Shown piece after piece: positions 23,800-35,459 of a DNA stretch of 64,000 bases. A program made the position numbers and the translations under genes. The number at the start of each line of letters is the position of its first letter. Positions within the stretch are counted from its first letter, which is position 1. The stretch comes from Ascaphus truei. Taxonomy: Eukaryota > Chordata > Amphibia > Anura > Ascaphidae. The notes under the pieces are model-generated. The model worked only from the letters and a program-made list of their open reading frames with translations, made no database searches and was not told where the DNA came from. The stretch spans positions 16,870,082-16,934,081 of the forward strand of contig CM071574.1 in NCBI GenBank assembly GCA_036426205.1. Reading direction: 5' to 3'.

Positions 23800-24110
23800 T
23801 GAGATGGGACAGGCCTTATACAAGGCCTGTGATGTCACATTTGACTGCCACATGGTACACATGTGACAGCTTCCATTTTTTTTTAAGGATGTGACGTCAT
23901 CAAAAAGGGAGGGAAGCAAGCAAATCAGGTAGCATATGCTTCCCTTCCTTTAAGATGATGTCACTTCTGAAAAAAAATAAACGGAAGCCATCACATGATA
24001 CACCAACCAATCGGATTGGTAGCGATACCATGTGATGCCTTTCCTTTTTTGGAGTGATGTCATCAAAAAGGGAGGGAATATAGCCAATGTTGCAGCATTC
24101 CACAGTTGTT
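23800..24110. repeat. Imperfect tandem duplication
   Basis: The phrase gatgtcatcaaaaagggagg occurs at about 24055 and, as gacgtcatcaaaaagggagg, at about 23892; a catgtgatg/cttcc block also recurs. Minus-strand frames at 23505..24150 overlap these repeats and have no recognised domain. Confidence 0.6.
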
Positions 24111-24305
24111 GGATATCATTAGCACTAATGGAAGGACATTTTTTTACCATATGCTATTTCAAGGAGTTGTTCAAGAACTCTGTTAATCTTAGGTTATTCT
24201 CTTTAGGGGATAGGAGTTATAAATAACCTGATGTTAATTTCGACTAATGGTAGGTAAAATAACAGAGCTTAGTGCATCTGGGCCTACGTGAGATTGTAAA
24301 ACGAA

Positions 24306-24641
24306 GGCTATGCTTATAGTACTTGCTACAGCGACTGCGACATTGCGCAACGCCGTGGCAAGTACATGAGGGTGTCACGGGTGCCCATAGTGGGCGTGAC
24401 CGCGATGGTGCTGCAGAGTGATGCAGCGGTCACGATCATCGGTATTCAAAGGATTTTGACTTTTTCGACGATCGCTGTGTGACGTCAGCGGCACGTGAGC
24501 GGTTCAGCCAATGAGGGCGAACCACTCACAGCCACGCCTCCGCCACGCCCCATGGTCTCCCGCGCCAGAGTGCAGGAAGCACTATTGTGACGGCTGACGT
24601 CACACGGTTGCGTCGCCGTAGCCCTTAGTATAAGCCTAGCC
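24306..24641. mobile_element. Harbinger-like MITE
   Basis: Terminal inverted repeats ggctatgcttatagtac / gtataagcctagcc, flanked by GAA and TAA, consistent with a decayed TAA target duplication. The interior is CpG-rich and shares cacgtgagcggttc...caatgagggcgaacca with the reversed interior of the MITE at 53164..53521. No transposase. Confidence 0.65.
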
Positions 24642-24649
24642 TAAGTGAC

Positions 24650-25934
24650 ACAGAAATGTTGTTGAATTAGAATGGTAGTTCCATAACTGTACTATTGTAA
24701 TTAATCTTTATATTGATAACTTTAAAACACAGTATAGCTTCAGCCAATCAGAAACCAGCCTTCTTATAATGGTACAGCAATGTGTTTGTCCTTTGGAGTT
24801 CTTTTGTTGATGTACTGAATTTGTATGACCTGGTTACTCTCTGAACCATTAGTACGTTAAGTCCCCTATTCACTATTCTATGCAATTATATGCACTATCA
24901 TGCATTGTGTTTGTATAACAATCACACGTAAAAAAACCCTCATGGATCAGAAACAAAATAAGTTTATAGCTGTACAGTAAAAAATACAGCAATCGATTAT
25001 AGACAATACCTTTACAGAAACAATGATTTGAGATTTATAATTGACAGTGCGCTGAATTCATTGTGAAGTAGTTACTCCTAGTTGGCACTGAGTAAAGTAA
25101 AATGTGCAGTGATTGTGGATTCTTGCTGTGATGCACATGGAGCTGTCACTGTGAAGCACTTATTTCTCAAATCCAAGTCCTCTGAGAGAACAGAGATGCT
25201 GGTCCTGACGCCTCAGTAAAGTCAAAATAACATTCCCTTCATTTTACTTGCAGTTCATTTGTTCTTTTTGCATTTTTTTTCTCCAAATAATAGTCTGACA
25301 GTATAGGGGCTCTGAAAATATATATTATGTGAAATAGCCATAAACCGATAACTGTCATAGTCAAGTCTTACAAATCTCTCAGGCAGAATCTGCCATGCAA
25401 AAATATTCGGACGGACTCCGGATGTGCTGAAAAATTACAATGATGTAACACATCGATCTCTATCCAAATCAAAATACAGATATATATCCTTCACATGTTG
25501 CAGGGATAGTATACTGTTTCCAGTGTAGATGATATTTAATAACATTCAGCAAAGTTATTCAAAATGTATTACAAACATATTTTTTAATTAATATCTTTAT
25601 TTACTTTTCTCCTGCATGTTTATTTTTTTTCTGCAGACCCTAAATAAGAGACAATTCTTTTAAAGTTGTGATTGAATTTGAAGGTGATGTTTAATGAATG
25701 CAGTAAGCATAGGATACAGAGGGGGGCATAGCAGGTACAAAATCACCAGTGTCTAGATAAGACATTAAAATATCAGTGCAGAAACTCCAATAGCTCGTAC
25801 AGATATGATTTGGCATAATCATACAATTTATTATGTGCTTTTGCTACTGAACTGATTATCAATAACTGCTGCACCATGTGCTATTAATCCTCACATCAGC
25901 TGCAATTTTGATATTCAAATATTTTAAGCTTTTC
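24650..25934. other. No gene seen
   Basis: AT-rich, apparently single-copy within this window. No frame or RNA gene could be supported. Confidence 0.55.
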
Positions 25935-26408
25935 TTAAAGCTGTAGACCAAGCAATGTCCTACATGTCTGTTTTTTCTAATAAATCAGTTCTGTACTATG
26001 AGTAAATACTTGTAACATTTAAAAAAAAAAAAAAAAACAATTCTGAATTAATTTTTTTAAGTAGGATAAAGTAACAAGCATTTTTTGTTTCTATAGCAAC
26101 CATTTACAACGTCACATCCCCTTCCTCTTCAGAAACAGACTCTGGCACACCCCTTTTGAGCCCTGCCCTCTCTGTAGCAGTGCACCAATCGTATCTTGTG
26201 ACTGCCTGGTCACATGATCTTTCACACAGAACTGTGCATCTTTGGTCCTCTACTGCTGCACTGACAGCCATTTAGGGAACCAACCCCCAAGCCAAATATT
26301 TGCTGATTGATCACAGGAGAACGGTTCGATGAGCAAATTAGATAATTACTTATCATTGTGTGGATTGTATTGATGCACATAGTAAAGGATTGCTGTTTTA
26401 GCTTTTAA
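25935..26408. mobile_element. TTAA-flanked MITE (piggyBac-type), copy 1
   Basis: Begins TTAA then agctgtagaccaagcaat and ends ...ttttagctt then TTAA. Matches 46157..46558 along its length (shared blocks include catttttgtttctatagcaa and tttgcatctttggtcctc-like text). TTAA at both ends fits piggyBac target choice. Non-coding, with an internal A-run at 26020..26037. Confidence 0.7.
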
Positions 26409-26498
26409 CTTGCATACAAATCTTGGGTTCTATGAAGCAAACAGACTGTAAATGCTGTGGAAATTGTCAGTGAGAAATTATTCCAATTTTGAAGTGTT

Positions 26499-26499
26499 A

Positions 26500-26548
<49 letters not shown>
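26499..26548. repeat. A-run plus (TA)n microsatellite
   Basis: A long A homopolymer followed directly by a TA dinucleotide tract. A comparable A-run/TA tract lies at 63618..63658. Confidence 0.95.
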
Positions 26549-26550
<2 letters not shown>

Positions 26551-26960
26551 TGTTCGACAATTATATACATTTACACGCCCGGGGCGTGTGGATTTAACCT
26601 CCGGGCGAGTAAATATTGGCCCAAGCAGCACACGTGTGTTTTTTAAATTTCCCCCGCTCGTGCTGCTGTTTTTCCCCCGCTCGCGCTGGAGAAAAAAAAA
26701 AAAAGAAGCCGGAGACGGGTTCATGTTGTTGGGGGAGATTACCCCGCCTCCGGCTCTCTGAGCAGTGCCTTCGCTCTTCCCCCGCCTCTCAGCAACTTTC
26801 CCTCCTCAGCACTTCCACTCCTCCCCCTTCCGGCATCCAGCCCCTTCCACGCCTGTCTGCCTCAGGCCCCTGCAGGGCCATCTGTCGCCCCCCCCCTCCC
26901 ATCGGGCCATCTAATACATTGAGAGTTACCTCTCGTTTTCAAGTATGTCCTGTATATACT
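26549..26960. repeat. GC-rich dispersed repeat fragment
   Basis: Starts cagtgttcgacaattat and carries an acacgcccggggcgtg palindrome, then C-rich text without a domain, and finally the aatacattgagagttacctc fragment shared with 11660. The opening resembles a transposon terminus but no matching right end was found. The plus-strand frame at 26616..26999 is low-complexity. Confidence 0.4.
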
Positions 26961-26969
26961 GTATATATA

Positions 26970-28620
26970 CAGTTAGGTCCGGAAATAATTGGACACTGAT
27001 ACAAGTTTTGTTATCCTGGCCGTGTACCAAAATAAATTCAAGTTACAGTTAAATAATGAACATGGGCTTAAAGTGCAGTCTATCAGCTTTAATTTGAGGG
27101 TATTCACGTTCAAATTGGAGCAAGAGTTTAGGAATTACATCTCTTTAATATGTTGCCCCCTCTTTTTCAAGGGATCAAAAGTAATTGGACAATTGACTCA
27201 AAAGCTGTTTCATGGACAGGTGTGGGCTATTCCCTCATTATTTCATCATCAATTAAGCAGGTAAAAGGTCTGGAGTTGATTCCAGGTGTGGCATTTGCAT
27301 TTGGAAGCTGTTGCTGTGAACCCACAACATGCGGTCAAAAGAGCTCTCAATGCAAGTGAAACAGAGCATCCTTAGGCTACAAAAAAAAGAAAATCCATCA
27401 GAGAGATAGCAGGAACATTAAGAGTGGCCAAATAAACAGTTTGGTACATTCTGAGAAAAAAAGAACGCACTGGTGAGCTTTGCAACACAAAAAGGCCTGG
27501 ACGTGCACGGAAGACAACAGTGGTGGATGATCGTAGGATCCTTTCCATGGTAAAGAAGAACCCCTTCACAACATCCAGCCAAGTGAAGAATACTCTCCAG
27601 GAGGTAGGCATATCATTATCTAAGTCTACCAAAAAGAGAAGACTTCACGAGAGCAAAATCAGAGGGTTCACCACAAGGTGCAAACCATTTATAAGCCTCA
27701 AGAATAGAAAGGTCAGATTAGACTTTGACAAACAATAACTAATAAAGCCAGCCCAGTTCCGGAACATCATTCTTTGGACAGATGAAACTAAGATCAATCT
27801 GAACCAGAATGATGGGAAGACAAAAGTATGGAGAAGGCTTGGAAAGGCTCATGATCCGAAGCATACCACATCATCTGTAAAACATGGTGGAGGCAGTGTG
27901 ATGGCGTGGGCATACATGGCTTACAATGGCACTGGGTCACTAGTGTTTATTGATGATGTGACAGAAGACAGAAGGAGACGGATGAATTCTGACGTGTATA
28001 GGGATATATTGTCTGCTCAGATTCAGCCAAATTCAGCGAAGTTGATTGGGCAGTGCTTCACTTTATAGATGGACAATGACCCAAAACATACTGCGAAAGC
28101 AACCCAGGAGTTTTTTAAGGCAAAGAAGTGGAATATTCTGCAATGGCCAAGTCAATCACCTGATCTCAACCTGATCGAGCATGCATTTCACTTGCTGAAG
28201 ACAAAACTTAAGGCAGAAAGACCCACGAACAAACAACAACTGAAGACAGCTGCAGTAAAGGGCCTGGCAAAGAATGACAAAGGAGGAAACCCAGCGTTTG
28301 GTGATGTCCATGTGTCCCAGACTTCAAGCAGTCATTGCCTGCAAAGGATTCTCGACAAAGTATTAAAAATGAACATTTTATTTATGATTGTGTTAATTTG
28401 TCCAATTACATTTGAGCCCCTGAAATAAGGGGACTGTGTATGAAAATGGTTGCAATTCCTAAACGTTTCATACGATATTTTTGTTCAACCCCTTGAATTG
28501 AAGCTGAAAGTCTGCACTTGTATTGCATCTCGATTGTTTCATTTCAAATCCATTGTGGTGGCGTACAGAGCCCAAATTATGAAAATTGTGTCAGTGTCCA
28601 ATTATTTCCGGACCTAACTG
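26970..28620 (+). mobile_element. Complete Tc1-like DNA transposon
   Basis: Terminal inverted repeats cagttaggtccggaaataat and its complement bound a 1651-base element, with TA on each side (26968..26969 and 28621..28622). Length, TA target and the internal gene are all typical of the Tc1 branch of the Tc1/mariner superfamily. Both ends are intact over about 30 bases, so it could be cross-mobilised by a related transposase. It lies against the 3' end of an L1 fragment. Confidence 0.95.
27329..28366 (+). pseudogene. Tc1-like transposase, inactivated
   Basis: Start chosen at the ATG of MRSKELS, the usual Tc1 N-terminus. In order: helix-turn-helix region, a GRARK AT-hook-like linker (about 27500), a second helix-turn-helix, then the DDE domain. 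It shows ILWTDET (first Asp), GGGSVMAW, MDNDPKHTA (second Asp) and QSPDLNLIEHAF (Glu, about 34 residues after the second Asp). Stops occur at about 27434, 27736 and 28066, and a shift near 28270 moves the C-terminal stretch to another frame, ending at 28366. The catalytic triad residues survive, but the gene cannot make full-length protein as written. Confidence 0.92.
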
Positions 28621-28624
28621 TATA

Positions 28625-29035
28625 TACACATACACATCAGTTTGCTTTCTCTTTTTGTTATTTTCTTAAGCTCTTCAGGATGACTCATTCTGTGCCTTCG
28701 CAAAAAATTTATTATTTTTTCCTTTTGTGCCGGGGGTAAGTAATCCAAGTAGGTTTCCCATTTCCTGAAGAATTTCTTTGAGCCCTTTTCTATATCTGAA
28801 TATGTGTCTCTTTTATCAAAATACATTAACGTCAATAGTTCTCTTTGTATGTCTGATATTTTCGGTACCCTTTTTTTTTTTTAAACCAATCTCTTAAGAT
28901 ACACTTTTTGCCAATGGTAGTTATTATAATTATCGACTTTTTTGACTCTCATCTCTGATTTCGAAGTTTCCCAATAATAATCCTTCTGGCTTCATTGCTA
29001 GATAAAGTTTACAAACCCTTTAAAGGGTTTTACTA
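28625..29035 (-). pseudogene. L1 (Tx1-like) ORF2 C-terminal fragment
   Basis: On the minus strand the frame at 28614..28835 reads FFRKWETYLDYLPPAQKEK, resembling the C-terminal tail of Tx1-type L1 ORF2. Upstream (to about 29035) further fragments in shifted frames contain a LKKKRVPKISD stretch. No poly-A tail is evident at the low-coordinate end because the Tc1 element abuts it. Confidence 0.55.
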
Positions 29036-29062
29036 AATGACCCTTACTCATGAGAATATTAA

Positions 29063-29340
29063 TGTAACCCTCTTTCCTCCTGCCTAGGGAAACCGTGGGC
29101 GATTACTCATGCTGCTAGTACCTGTACGCTCACAGGAGGCCTGAGCCTCCGCTTATGGGAGCCTGGGGTGAGCTATCTCTCTTTTTAGTGCCGCGCCTCC
29201 ACCTATGAGGGATCCCTGCGTTGGTGAGATGACTCCTCATAGGACCCAATAAACACTATACAACTGAATGTAATATAACTTCTTTACTGTGCACAATATA
29301 ACCATAAACACACACCAATATAATACACCAATACAATCAC
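29063..29340 (-). mobile_element. Partial LTR of the 2.2 kb family
   Basis: Starts tgtaaccctc and shares ctcacaggaggcctgagcct, gcctggggtgag and cgcctccacctatg with the LTR starts at 12028, 33240 and 37157, in the same orientation. The match ends where DIRS-like coding sequence begins, so this copy is truncated. Confidence 0.65.
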
Positions 29341-29344
29341 ATAC

Positions 29345-30480
29345 CTGGGCCTTTTCCACCCAAGAAGTTGCCATAGCTTTTGTTAAATGAACTCTAATCA
29401 TCTGCAGTGGAACTTTGCCTACAGAACGATAAGCTTTGCTGATAACTGCTGTGATCCACCTTGAAATGGATGTATCAGAGGCCGCTTGCCCTTTCATAGA
29501 GACCTGTGTAACCCATGTTCCCCCACCCTAAGGGAGATTTCCTGCGGTTACCTGGTGATGGTGCTACTGTACCTGTTTGGTTCACTGGAAGGCTCTGAGC
29601 ATACGCCGGTGTTGTTTGGGGATTAACAGGACAGGCTTTCAGTGCTGGCTTGTTTTTCTCTCTGATGGTACAGCACCTCCATTCCCTCAGGGCCTATCAT
29701 GGATAGTTGCAGTCCCCTGTGGAAAACACTCTCACTCCCTCCCTGAAGAACTGCAGCCTCAGGCAGGAGTATAAAATAGTAACTGGGGTCTTTATTCCTT
29801 CAGTATACAGCAACACAATCCACTACAGCATACATCTTCCTCAGCAAGAGAGACTCACTCCCACTGGACCCTACATAAGCAGAAGATCACGTCGCAGCTT
29901 GCTGCTCTCTTTGTCCCTGGACTCAACCCCCAGGGCTTGAGGCCCCAAAGGTCTATCGTTGACTCCTATACTCCCTGGTGGAGTATGGGGTAGAAGATAC
30001 CACTCCCCTGAGTGAGGGGAGGGAAGGTGAACCAGAGCCCTAGCGCCACACTTCCAACTCTCAGAGAACAGAACTAAATTTAGGCTGCAGCCCCTTTTGT
30101 AACAAGGGCAGGAGTCTAGGTCTGAGTCCCTGATAGGGCAGTACCCAGACCTTAGGACCACCCCCACTGTCACTCAAGGGAGTTGTTTACTGCATCAGCA
30201 AGGCGCATGGATTTAACCCTAACACTGCCTGCAATAGTACCAAGGCTTACGTGTTAGGTAGGGCAGATTAGTAGCCCAAAGGGCTACACCTGGAAATGAA
30301 GAAACAGTCTTGAAGTTTTTCTGAACTCGGCTGTCTTCTGGATATATATATTGTCAATGCTCCAACTACATCCAGGTTATGTAATCGTTTCATCTTTTTG
30401 TTAGAAGGGAGAGGGTAAAAGGACAAGAATAACTGACCAGGGAAGAGGCCACAGTTCCTTTATTCCTGTGTCAGAACCCT
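29345..30480 (-). pseudogene. DIRS-type tyrosine recombinase C-terminus, split by an LTR
   Basis: On the minus strand, 30480 to 30289 gives LHNLDVVGALTIYISRRQ followed by an LQDCFF segment; after skipping 29507..30288 it continues GQAASDTSISRWITAVISKA and IRVHLTKAMATSW. This matches the C-terminal catalytic region of DIRS-1-type tyrosine recombinases, where an R..HSTR..ATSW motif is usual. Here the His-x-x-Arg is His-x-x-Lys and the frame is broken, so it is inactive. The flanking pieces join cleanly in frame order across the LTR, which supports insertion rather than coincidence. Confidence 0.68.
29507..30288 (-). mobile_element. Solo LTR inserted in a DIRS element
   Basis: Ends are tgtaaccc and ggctaca, and a 4-base duplication CCTG sits at 29503..29506 and 30289..30292. 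Its 782 bases show little similarity to the 2.2 kb LTR family beyond the ends. The minus strand has aataaag (about 29791), a possible polyadenylation signal, which is why minus is taken as sense. The interior frames (for example 29871..30173 minus) have no recognised domain. Confidence 0.75.
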
Positions 30481-30489
30481 TGTCCTACC

Positions 30490-31640
30490 AAAGCTAGTAG
30501 AAGGAGTTATATCTTAGCTTTTATGGCTGCCATAGAGGATAATGAAGAAATCTTAATTTTGATACAAACTTGAGTCATAGGAAATAAAGGTTAATAAGGC
30601 ATGGTGTAGTTCTTAACTATTATATTTACCAAAGTCAGAATGGGAGACCCAATTAAAGTCTTTAACCAAGATCAGGTTCAGGATTTTTGTGAAAGTGATG
30701 TTTGTGGAAAGGGGAGAGGATGTGTCTTTAAAGGGCTGACTTTATACCAGGGATTACCAATATCCACAGGACTTACTTGAAGAGCTTATTGAACTGACAT
30801 TAATATTGTTCTCTCTTTCATTAGACTCTGTAAATATACTTTAATAGAGATATGAAAGATAAAGGATTATTCATGCTTTATTTCTTATATAATGATGTGA
30901 GGGTTAGCATACTGGTATAAAGCCCATATCAACATAGAATTACCATATTAGTAATATGTGAAGGCCTAGTGAATCAATGTCCAGAACAGCTTGCAATTAA
31001 ACACTGAAGCTTCAGTGACGCATTCCCTGTGTCTCCTGCTTACTGTCAGGTGTCTCAATATCTTCTCCCATGCTAAAACCTTAGCCTGCAGTTATAGTAA
31101 TTATTTCAATGGCACAAAGTAATTGGGAGATTGATAAATATGACAAACAATCCACACACAAAAAAAACAACCTTTTTGGGAAAACGTTGTACTCCCTTGT
31201 ATTTGCCCAACTGGATCATTGTACCCCTGAGCAACATTAGCATTTCTGAAAAGAAAAAATATTTGTTTGGAGTTGCCCATCCATGGGATGTTAAACTGAT
31301 CTCATCAGCTGTTCGAGTATTTGATGGGTTCTTAAATTATGTCTATTAAATAGCACTGCACCACTATCGTTTTTTGCTCTCAAGGACAGGAGGGAGGGTT
31401 GGTAATAGATATCATTCCCCCCCCTAACAAAAAGTGCATTTGTGGTGCACTCCTAGGTAACTTATAACATAACTTTTATAAATAATATTTCAAATATGAT
31501 GGCAAGAGTAAATTAATTAATTAAAGATAAAAATAATATAAATCGACACAGTGTAGCACTCGTGCAGTGCACTGAATTAACAGTGTCACAATTAATTTCA
31601 AACATCAGGATAGGTGTTGAGATCAGATGGTGCCTGATGT
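30490..31640. other. No gene confirmed
   Basis: Probably includes decayed upstream DIRS sequence near 30490, then AT-rich DNA. Short frames such as 31131..31349 plus have no recognised features. Confidence 0.4.
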
Positions 31641-31670
31641 AGGCTGGACTGGCTAATAAATGTATTAAGA

Positions 31671-32190
31671 TTAATATGCCAGTGGGGAAAATGCCCAAAT
31701 GCCAAGGATGACATCAGCTCTATTGCCCATCTCTAAGCTTTCGTTTGGCTTCTCCATGTCATCTTTTGAAAGTGTATAATCTAAAAAATTATCTTTATCA
31801 GACATGGGTTGGTGTCTATGTGCTTTATGTTTGCAGGTCGTATCAATTAAATCCTGTTCAGAGTTGTCAGCTTCCGAAGAGGAATAGACTCTGAATGTCT
31901 TGAACAAATCTTATCAACGAGCGCTGCTTAGAAATAAAGATGCTCTATCGACAACGCCAGACAGAGCCTCAACAAATAAGATGTATTGGCACATACAGTA
32001 CAACCATCGTTGGCAACAGGTTAAATCAATTTTAAAATATTGGTATATTTTAAAATCTGATGACGACCTGACAAAAGTTCTTGAAGACATCCCTAGTATA
32101 ACAAGTAGAAGGTCACAGAACCTACGTGATATTCTAGTCCATAGCCATTTTGCTCAGAAACCCAATAAATCATGGTTGACATTGTGATAT
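31671..32190 (+). pseudogene. Penelope-like element ORF fragment
   Basis: From about 31883 the plus strand reads VLNKSYQRALLRNKD, then a Tyr-rich segment, VKSILKYWYILKSDDDL, then ITSRRSQNLRDILVHSHF. This is the connector between the reverse transcriptase thumb and the GIY-YIG endonuclease of Penelope-like elements (an i..HW.iL..D ... P....RR..nLrd.Lv pattern). The stretch immediately left, 31671..31907, has a minus-strand acidic frame and may be an inverted N-terminal piece of the same element. No GIY-YIG domain is seen before the stop at 32187. Confidence 0.62.
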
Positions 32191-32950
32191 CTATCACCAA
32201 CATTCCCTCCAGTCCTTGCATTTACCTATACTGCGTAGGTAGCACCCATACACCGCACTTGGTGTTAATTAGACAACCATATTAATTATTCCTAATTCTG
32301 TTGAGCCGTGTTACATCTTTCTTTTGCTGTTTTAAATAATAATAATTATAATGCATCTTAAAGCAAAGATCGAACTTGCATTTTGTTTAAAATTCCAAAC
32401 CATTTGCTGTTTGAACAGCATGCTACATAATATATCTTTCTAGCTCTCTCATTAACATATTTTGTACGTGTAATATTATGTTCATTAGGAAGTAGGAAAG
32501 CAGTAATCAGTGCTACTCATTATTTTACAGGGTGAACTAGGAGGGTGTTCCTGGAGCTGTTCTGCACTTCTTACAGCTTCGGGGGCCTCTATAGTCCCTT
32601 ATATCGATTTTTAAAATCCATGTTCATGAATCCTTGTCTGGAAGAAATAATCAGCCTTTTGTTGGCAAAAAGAAAGTCACCCATGGGGAGATAATACAGG
32701 GGCTTTCTATTAGATAACCATAGTGAACGCTTAGGTACAAAAGGGGTTTAGTAACCAGGGGTTCCTCCGAGATTTAAGTGCCGTTAAGGAAACCACCACA
32801 TCCTATAATGTTCAAAACATTTATTTTTGTCGCTGGGAGAAATCGACCTTGTTGCATTTAAATGTCACAAAAGTTGGAAAGAGGAAGCACACAAACCCAT
32901 GATTAAACAGTGAAGTTTTATTTCTAATTGAATATGCTTTGGCAGATTAG
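32191..32950. other. No gene seen
   Basis: AT-rich sequence; neither strand gives a recognisable continuation of the Penelope-like frame. Confidence 0.5.
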
Positions 32951-32959
32951 TGAGGCCAA

Positions 32960-33165
32960 TTAGTATTGGCCAATACTGACACTCACACACAAAGAAGAGA
33001 CCGAGGAGTCCTCAGTTGGTGCATGGGCAGGTCCCATAACATGCTTTATTTTATCAGACAAATTGTAAGTGTGCATTTGTCTTGTCCATGAGATATTAAA
33101 ACTTTGTTCATCTGATTTTACACAAGGATCGGGCGCTTCTTTTCCTCGTTTCTAATATATATATA
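32960..33165 (-). repeat. Penelope-associated repeat arm, left
   Basis: The reverse complement matches 45305..45460: both read aagcgcccgatcc, then tgtgtaaaatc, aaatgcacact, ttgtatgggac-like and gcccatgcacca in order. The two copies face each other across 12 kb, almost all of it the two LTR elements, so they may be the ends of one older insertion. Confidence 0.65.
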
Positions 33166-33239
33166 TATATAGATATAATACTATATATATTATATATATA
33201 TATATATAATTAATATTTATAGATAATATTATATATATA
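33166..33239. repeat. (AT)n tract, left part
   Basis: AT dinucleotide tract with minor interruptions that directly borders the LTR element starting at 33240. The same kind of tract appears at 39377..39405 and from 44433 to 44440, so both LTR elements went into one AT tract. Confidence 0.92.
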
Positions 33240-35445
33240 TGTAACGGGTTATCCACCCCACCCAATCTCATATGTAGTGTGGGTGAGTAGAACATGTATT
33301 GTTACCGGTGTGGTGCGTATACCTGCAGGCTCACAGGCCAGTCTGAGCCTCCGCTAATGAGAGCCGGGGTGAATCCTCTGGAACGGATCTTCGTTTTCAG
33401 CGCCTCCACCTATGTAGGATTCTATGGAAATGTAGAATGACCCTACATAGGAACCCAATAAGAAACTACACACACAGTGATTATATATATAACTACTTTA
33501 CTTACAAAAATAATATAATAATAACCAGTGTCTCTCTCACGAGGGAGGACACTACCGTGACGTCTCGCAGGACGATTCCCCGACAACAGGTGATCCCACC
33601 CAATGTTCCCAAGAACCCACCCAATGTCCTGTACTCCTACAGAGATAGTCACGGGTGACTGCGCAGTCACTAAAACATTTAGGCCTGTTGGTGCACGTGT
33701 TGGGATAATACCTGCCGAGCACTCCGGTGCTCGTGTCAGCAACAAACTTCTCAAAGGGTCAGACGTGTGATGAGTCCGTCTGATCCTCCAACGAACTCTT
33801 GCACGTGCGGACCGCTAGGACGGTCCCACTCGGGAATCGTCTCTGTGGACCCCAACGTGGGTCCAACCGCTTCCACAGGAAACAGCAGCAGCGCTGTGTG
33901 TCCCTATCTATAAATGGTACTAACAGTGACAGGAACCCTAACTAGGGCCTGTCCCTGTAGTACAGCAACCTGTAGTGGCTGGGGGAACTCCTAGGGCCTG
34001 CAGGGGTTAATGACCTGTCCCCACCCCAACTACCCAAGTAGTCCCTTCGGTAAGTGATCGGAATGGACTAGAGTACTCTTCCATGCAGTACTGGGCGTCT
34101 ACCTACTGTGGCTAGCCTAGTGCAGATCCTTCCAGAATTCCTGACCTCGTTAACAGGCTATCCCTTCAGGCATCCACCCCTAGCGCTACTCAAGGTGACT
34201 AGAAACAGCTATAGCCTTCTCCAGACCCACTACTCTTGACTAGTCCCAGCGCCTACCGCAGCAAGCTGTAACTCACTGGAGGCTGCAGCCAACGTGCTGC
34301 GCAACAAGGTGCCTGCCTATCAGACCTCACAGCACTGCTCGCTGTGACCCTGACAAATGCAGCACTCTAAACAACACTAAGGGCAGCGTCCCTATCTTGG
34401 GCCTCCCTCAGTACTTAACCCACTACGCTAGCGGGGGGGTTGGGGCCTACCTGGGTTGTGTGGGGTACACTATGGGGTGCAGGAGCTGCTCTCACTCCCG
34501 CACCCTTCTTCCCTCACAGCTCCTAGCTCCAACCTCTATCACCTTCCTCAACAGTTACCCACCCAACTAGTGGGGAGTTGGGGTCTACCTGGAGTGTAGG
34601 TACCTATATGGGGCAGAAGTGCACTCGCTCCCTACACCCTACTTCCTAACAGCTCCCTGACTCCAACTCTATAACTGCAGAACTTCCTTCTCTCAGCTCC
34701 CCACTAATGTAAGTGGCAGGGTCCCCTAACTGAGGGCTGCCCCTGGCAACACTCACCTTACTGGGGAGCTGAGCTATCCTGGACCAAAGGGGGTGCTGGC
34801 CCTAATACAGGGGAGTCCCTCTCTCCGTACCCTACCTCCTTCCTCACAGGGTCCCCCGCTGACTGACTAGCGTGGTGCAAGCCGGCGAAATGATCTTTCC
34901 TCCAGGGCAGTCCTGCAGCCCTATTGGCTCCTATGAAGCACCTGATGTGCTTGGCCCTAAGCCTCATGGGAAATTGTCCGTGGAGGCTGTACTTACATTG
35001 GGGCCGACGTGCGCGCCTTTCCTGCACCTACACTAACCCCTAATGGCCGCCAAACCTCGCACTATCTATCCCTATCTCTCGCGCGACTCTCCTGCGCTCT
35101 CCTGCCCTCACGCAACTGTTCCTGGCGTAGGGTTCTCCTGCGCATGCGCGAGCTAAACGGGACCTCTCCTGCCCCTCGGCGATCACTGCGCAAGCGCGAG
35201 TCTCTCCGTAATGGCGGCGCTCTCCTCGCGGCCGCCGGGACCTAGAGACGCGGCCGCGGCCTTAGCAACGGCCCAGATCGGTCCCCGGCAACCGGCCTGC
35301 TCGCGGAGACAGCGCACCGCTCCCTGCAACGGCCCCACCCTTGGAATGGCCGTCGGGTCTGCCGCTGGCCTCCGGCAGTACCGGCATTACTTGTGCCCGG
35401 AGGCTCCCGAGGGGGTTCGAGGGGGCAAAGGGTGACCTGGCTACA
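33240..35445 (-). repeat. 3' LTR (2206 bases) of the minus-strand element
   Basis: Nearly the same as 37157..39376 apart from scattered small indels. Landmarks in plus-strand order: ggtgcgtatacctgcaggct, gcgcctccacc, an AT-rich tatatata block, several cctgtccc/ccctgtagta phrases, and a GC-rich end with NRF1-like sites near 35140 and atggcggcgc near 35210. Frames inside it are not genes. Confidence 0.88.
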
Positions 35446-35459
35446 CTCTCCCCCTGGTG
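35446..35459 (-). promoter_or_regulatory. Polypurine tract (minus sense)
   Basis: The minus strand reads caccagggggagag directly before tgtag of the 3' LTR, the position and composition expected for the plus-strand primer of reverse transcription. The plus-strand element has caccagggggagaa at 43602..43615. Confidence 0.75.

Noticed and set aside
26616..26999. 127-codon plus-strand frame
   Set aside because: Low-complexity C-rich sequence running into the Tc1 terminus.
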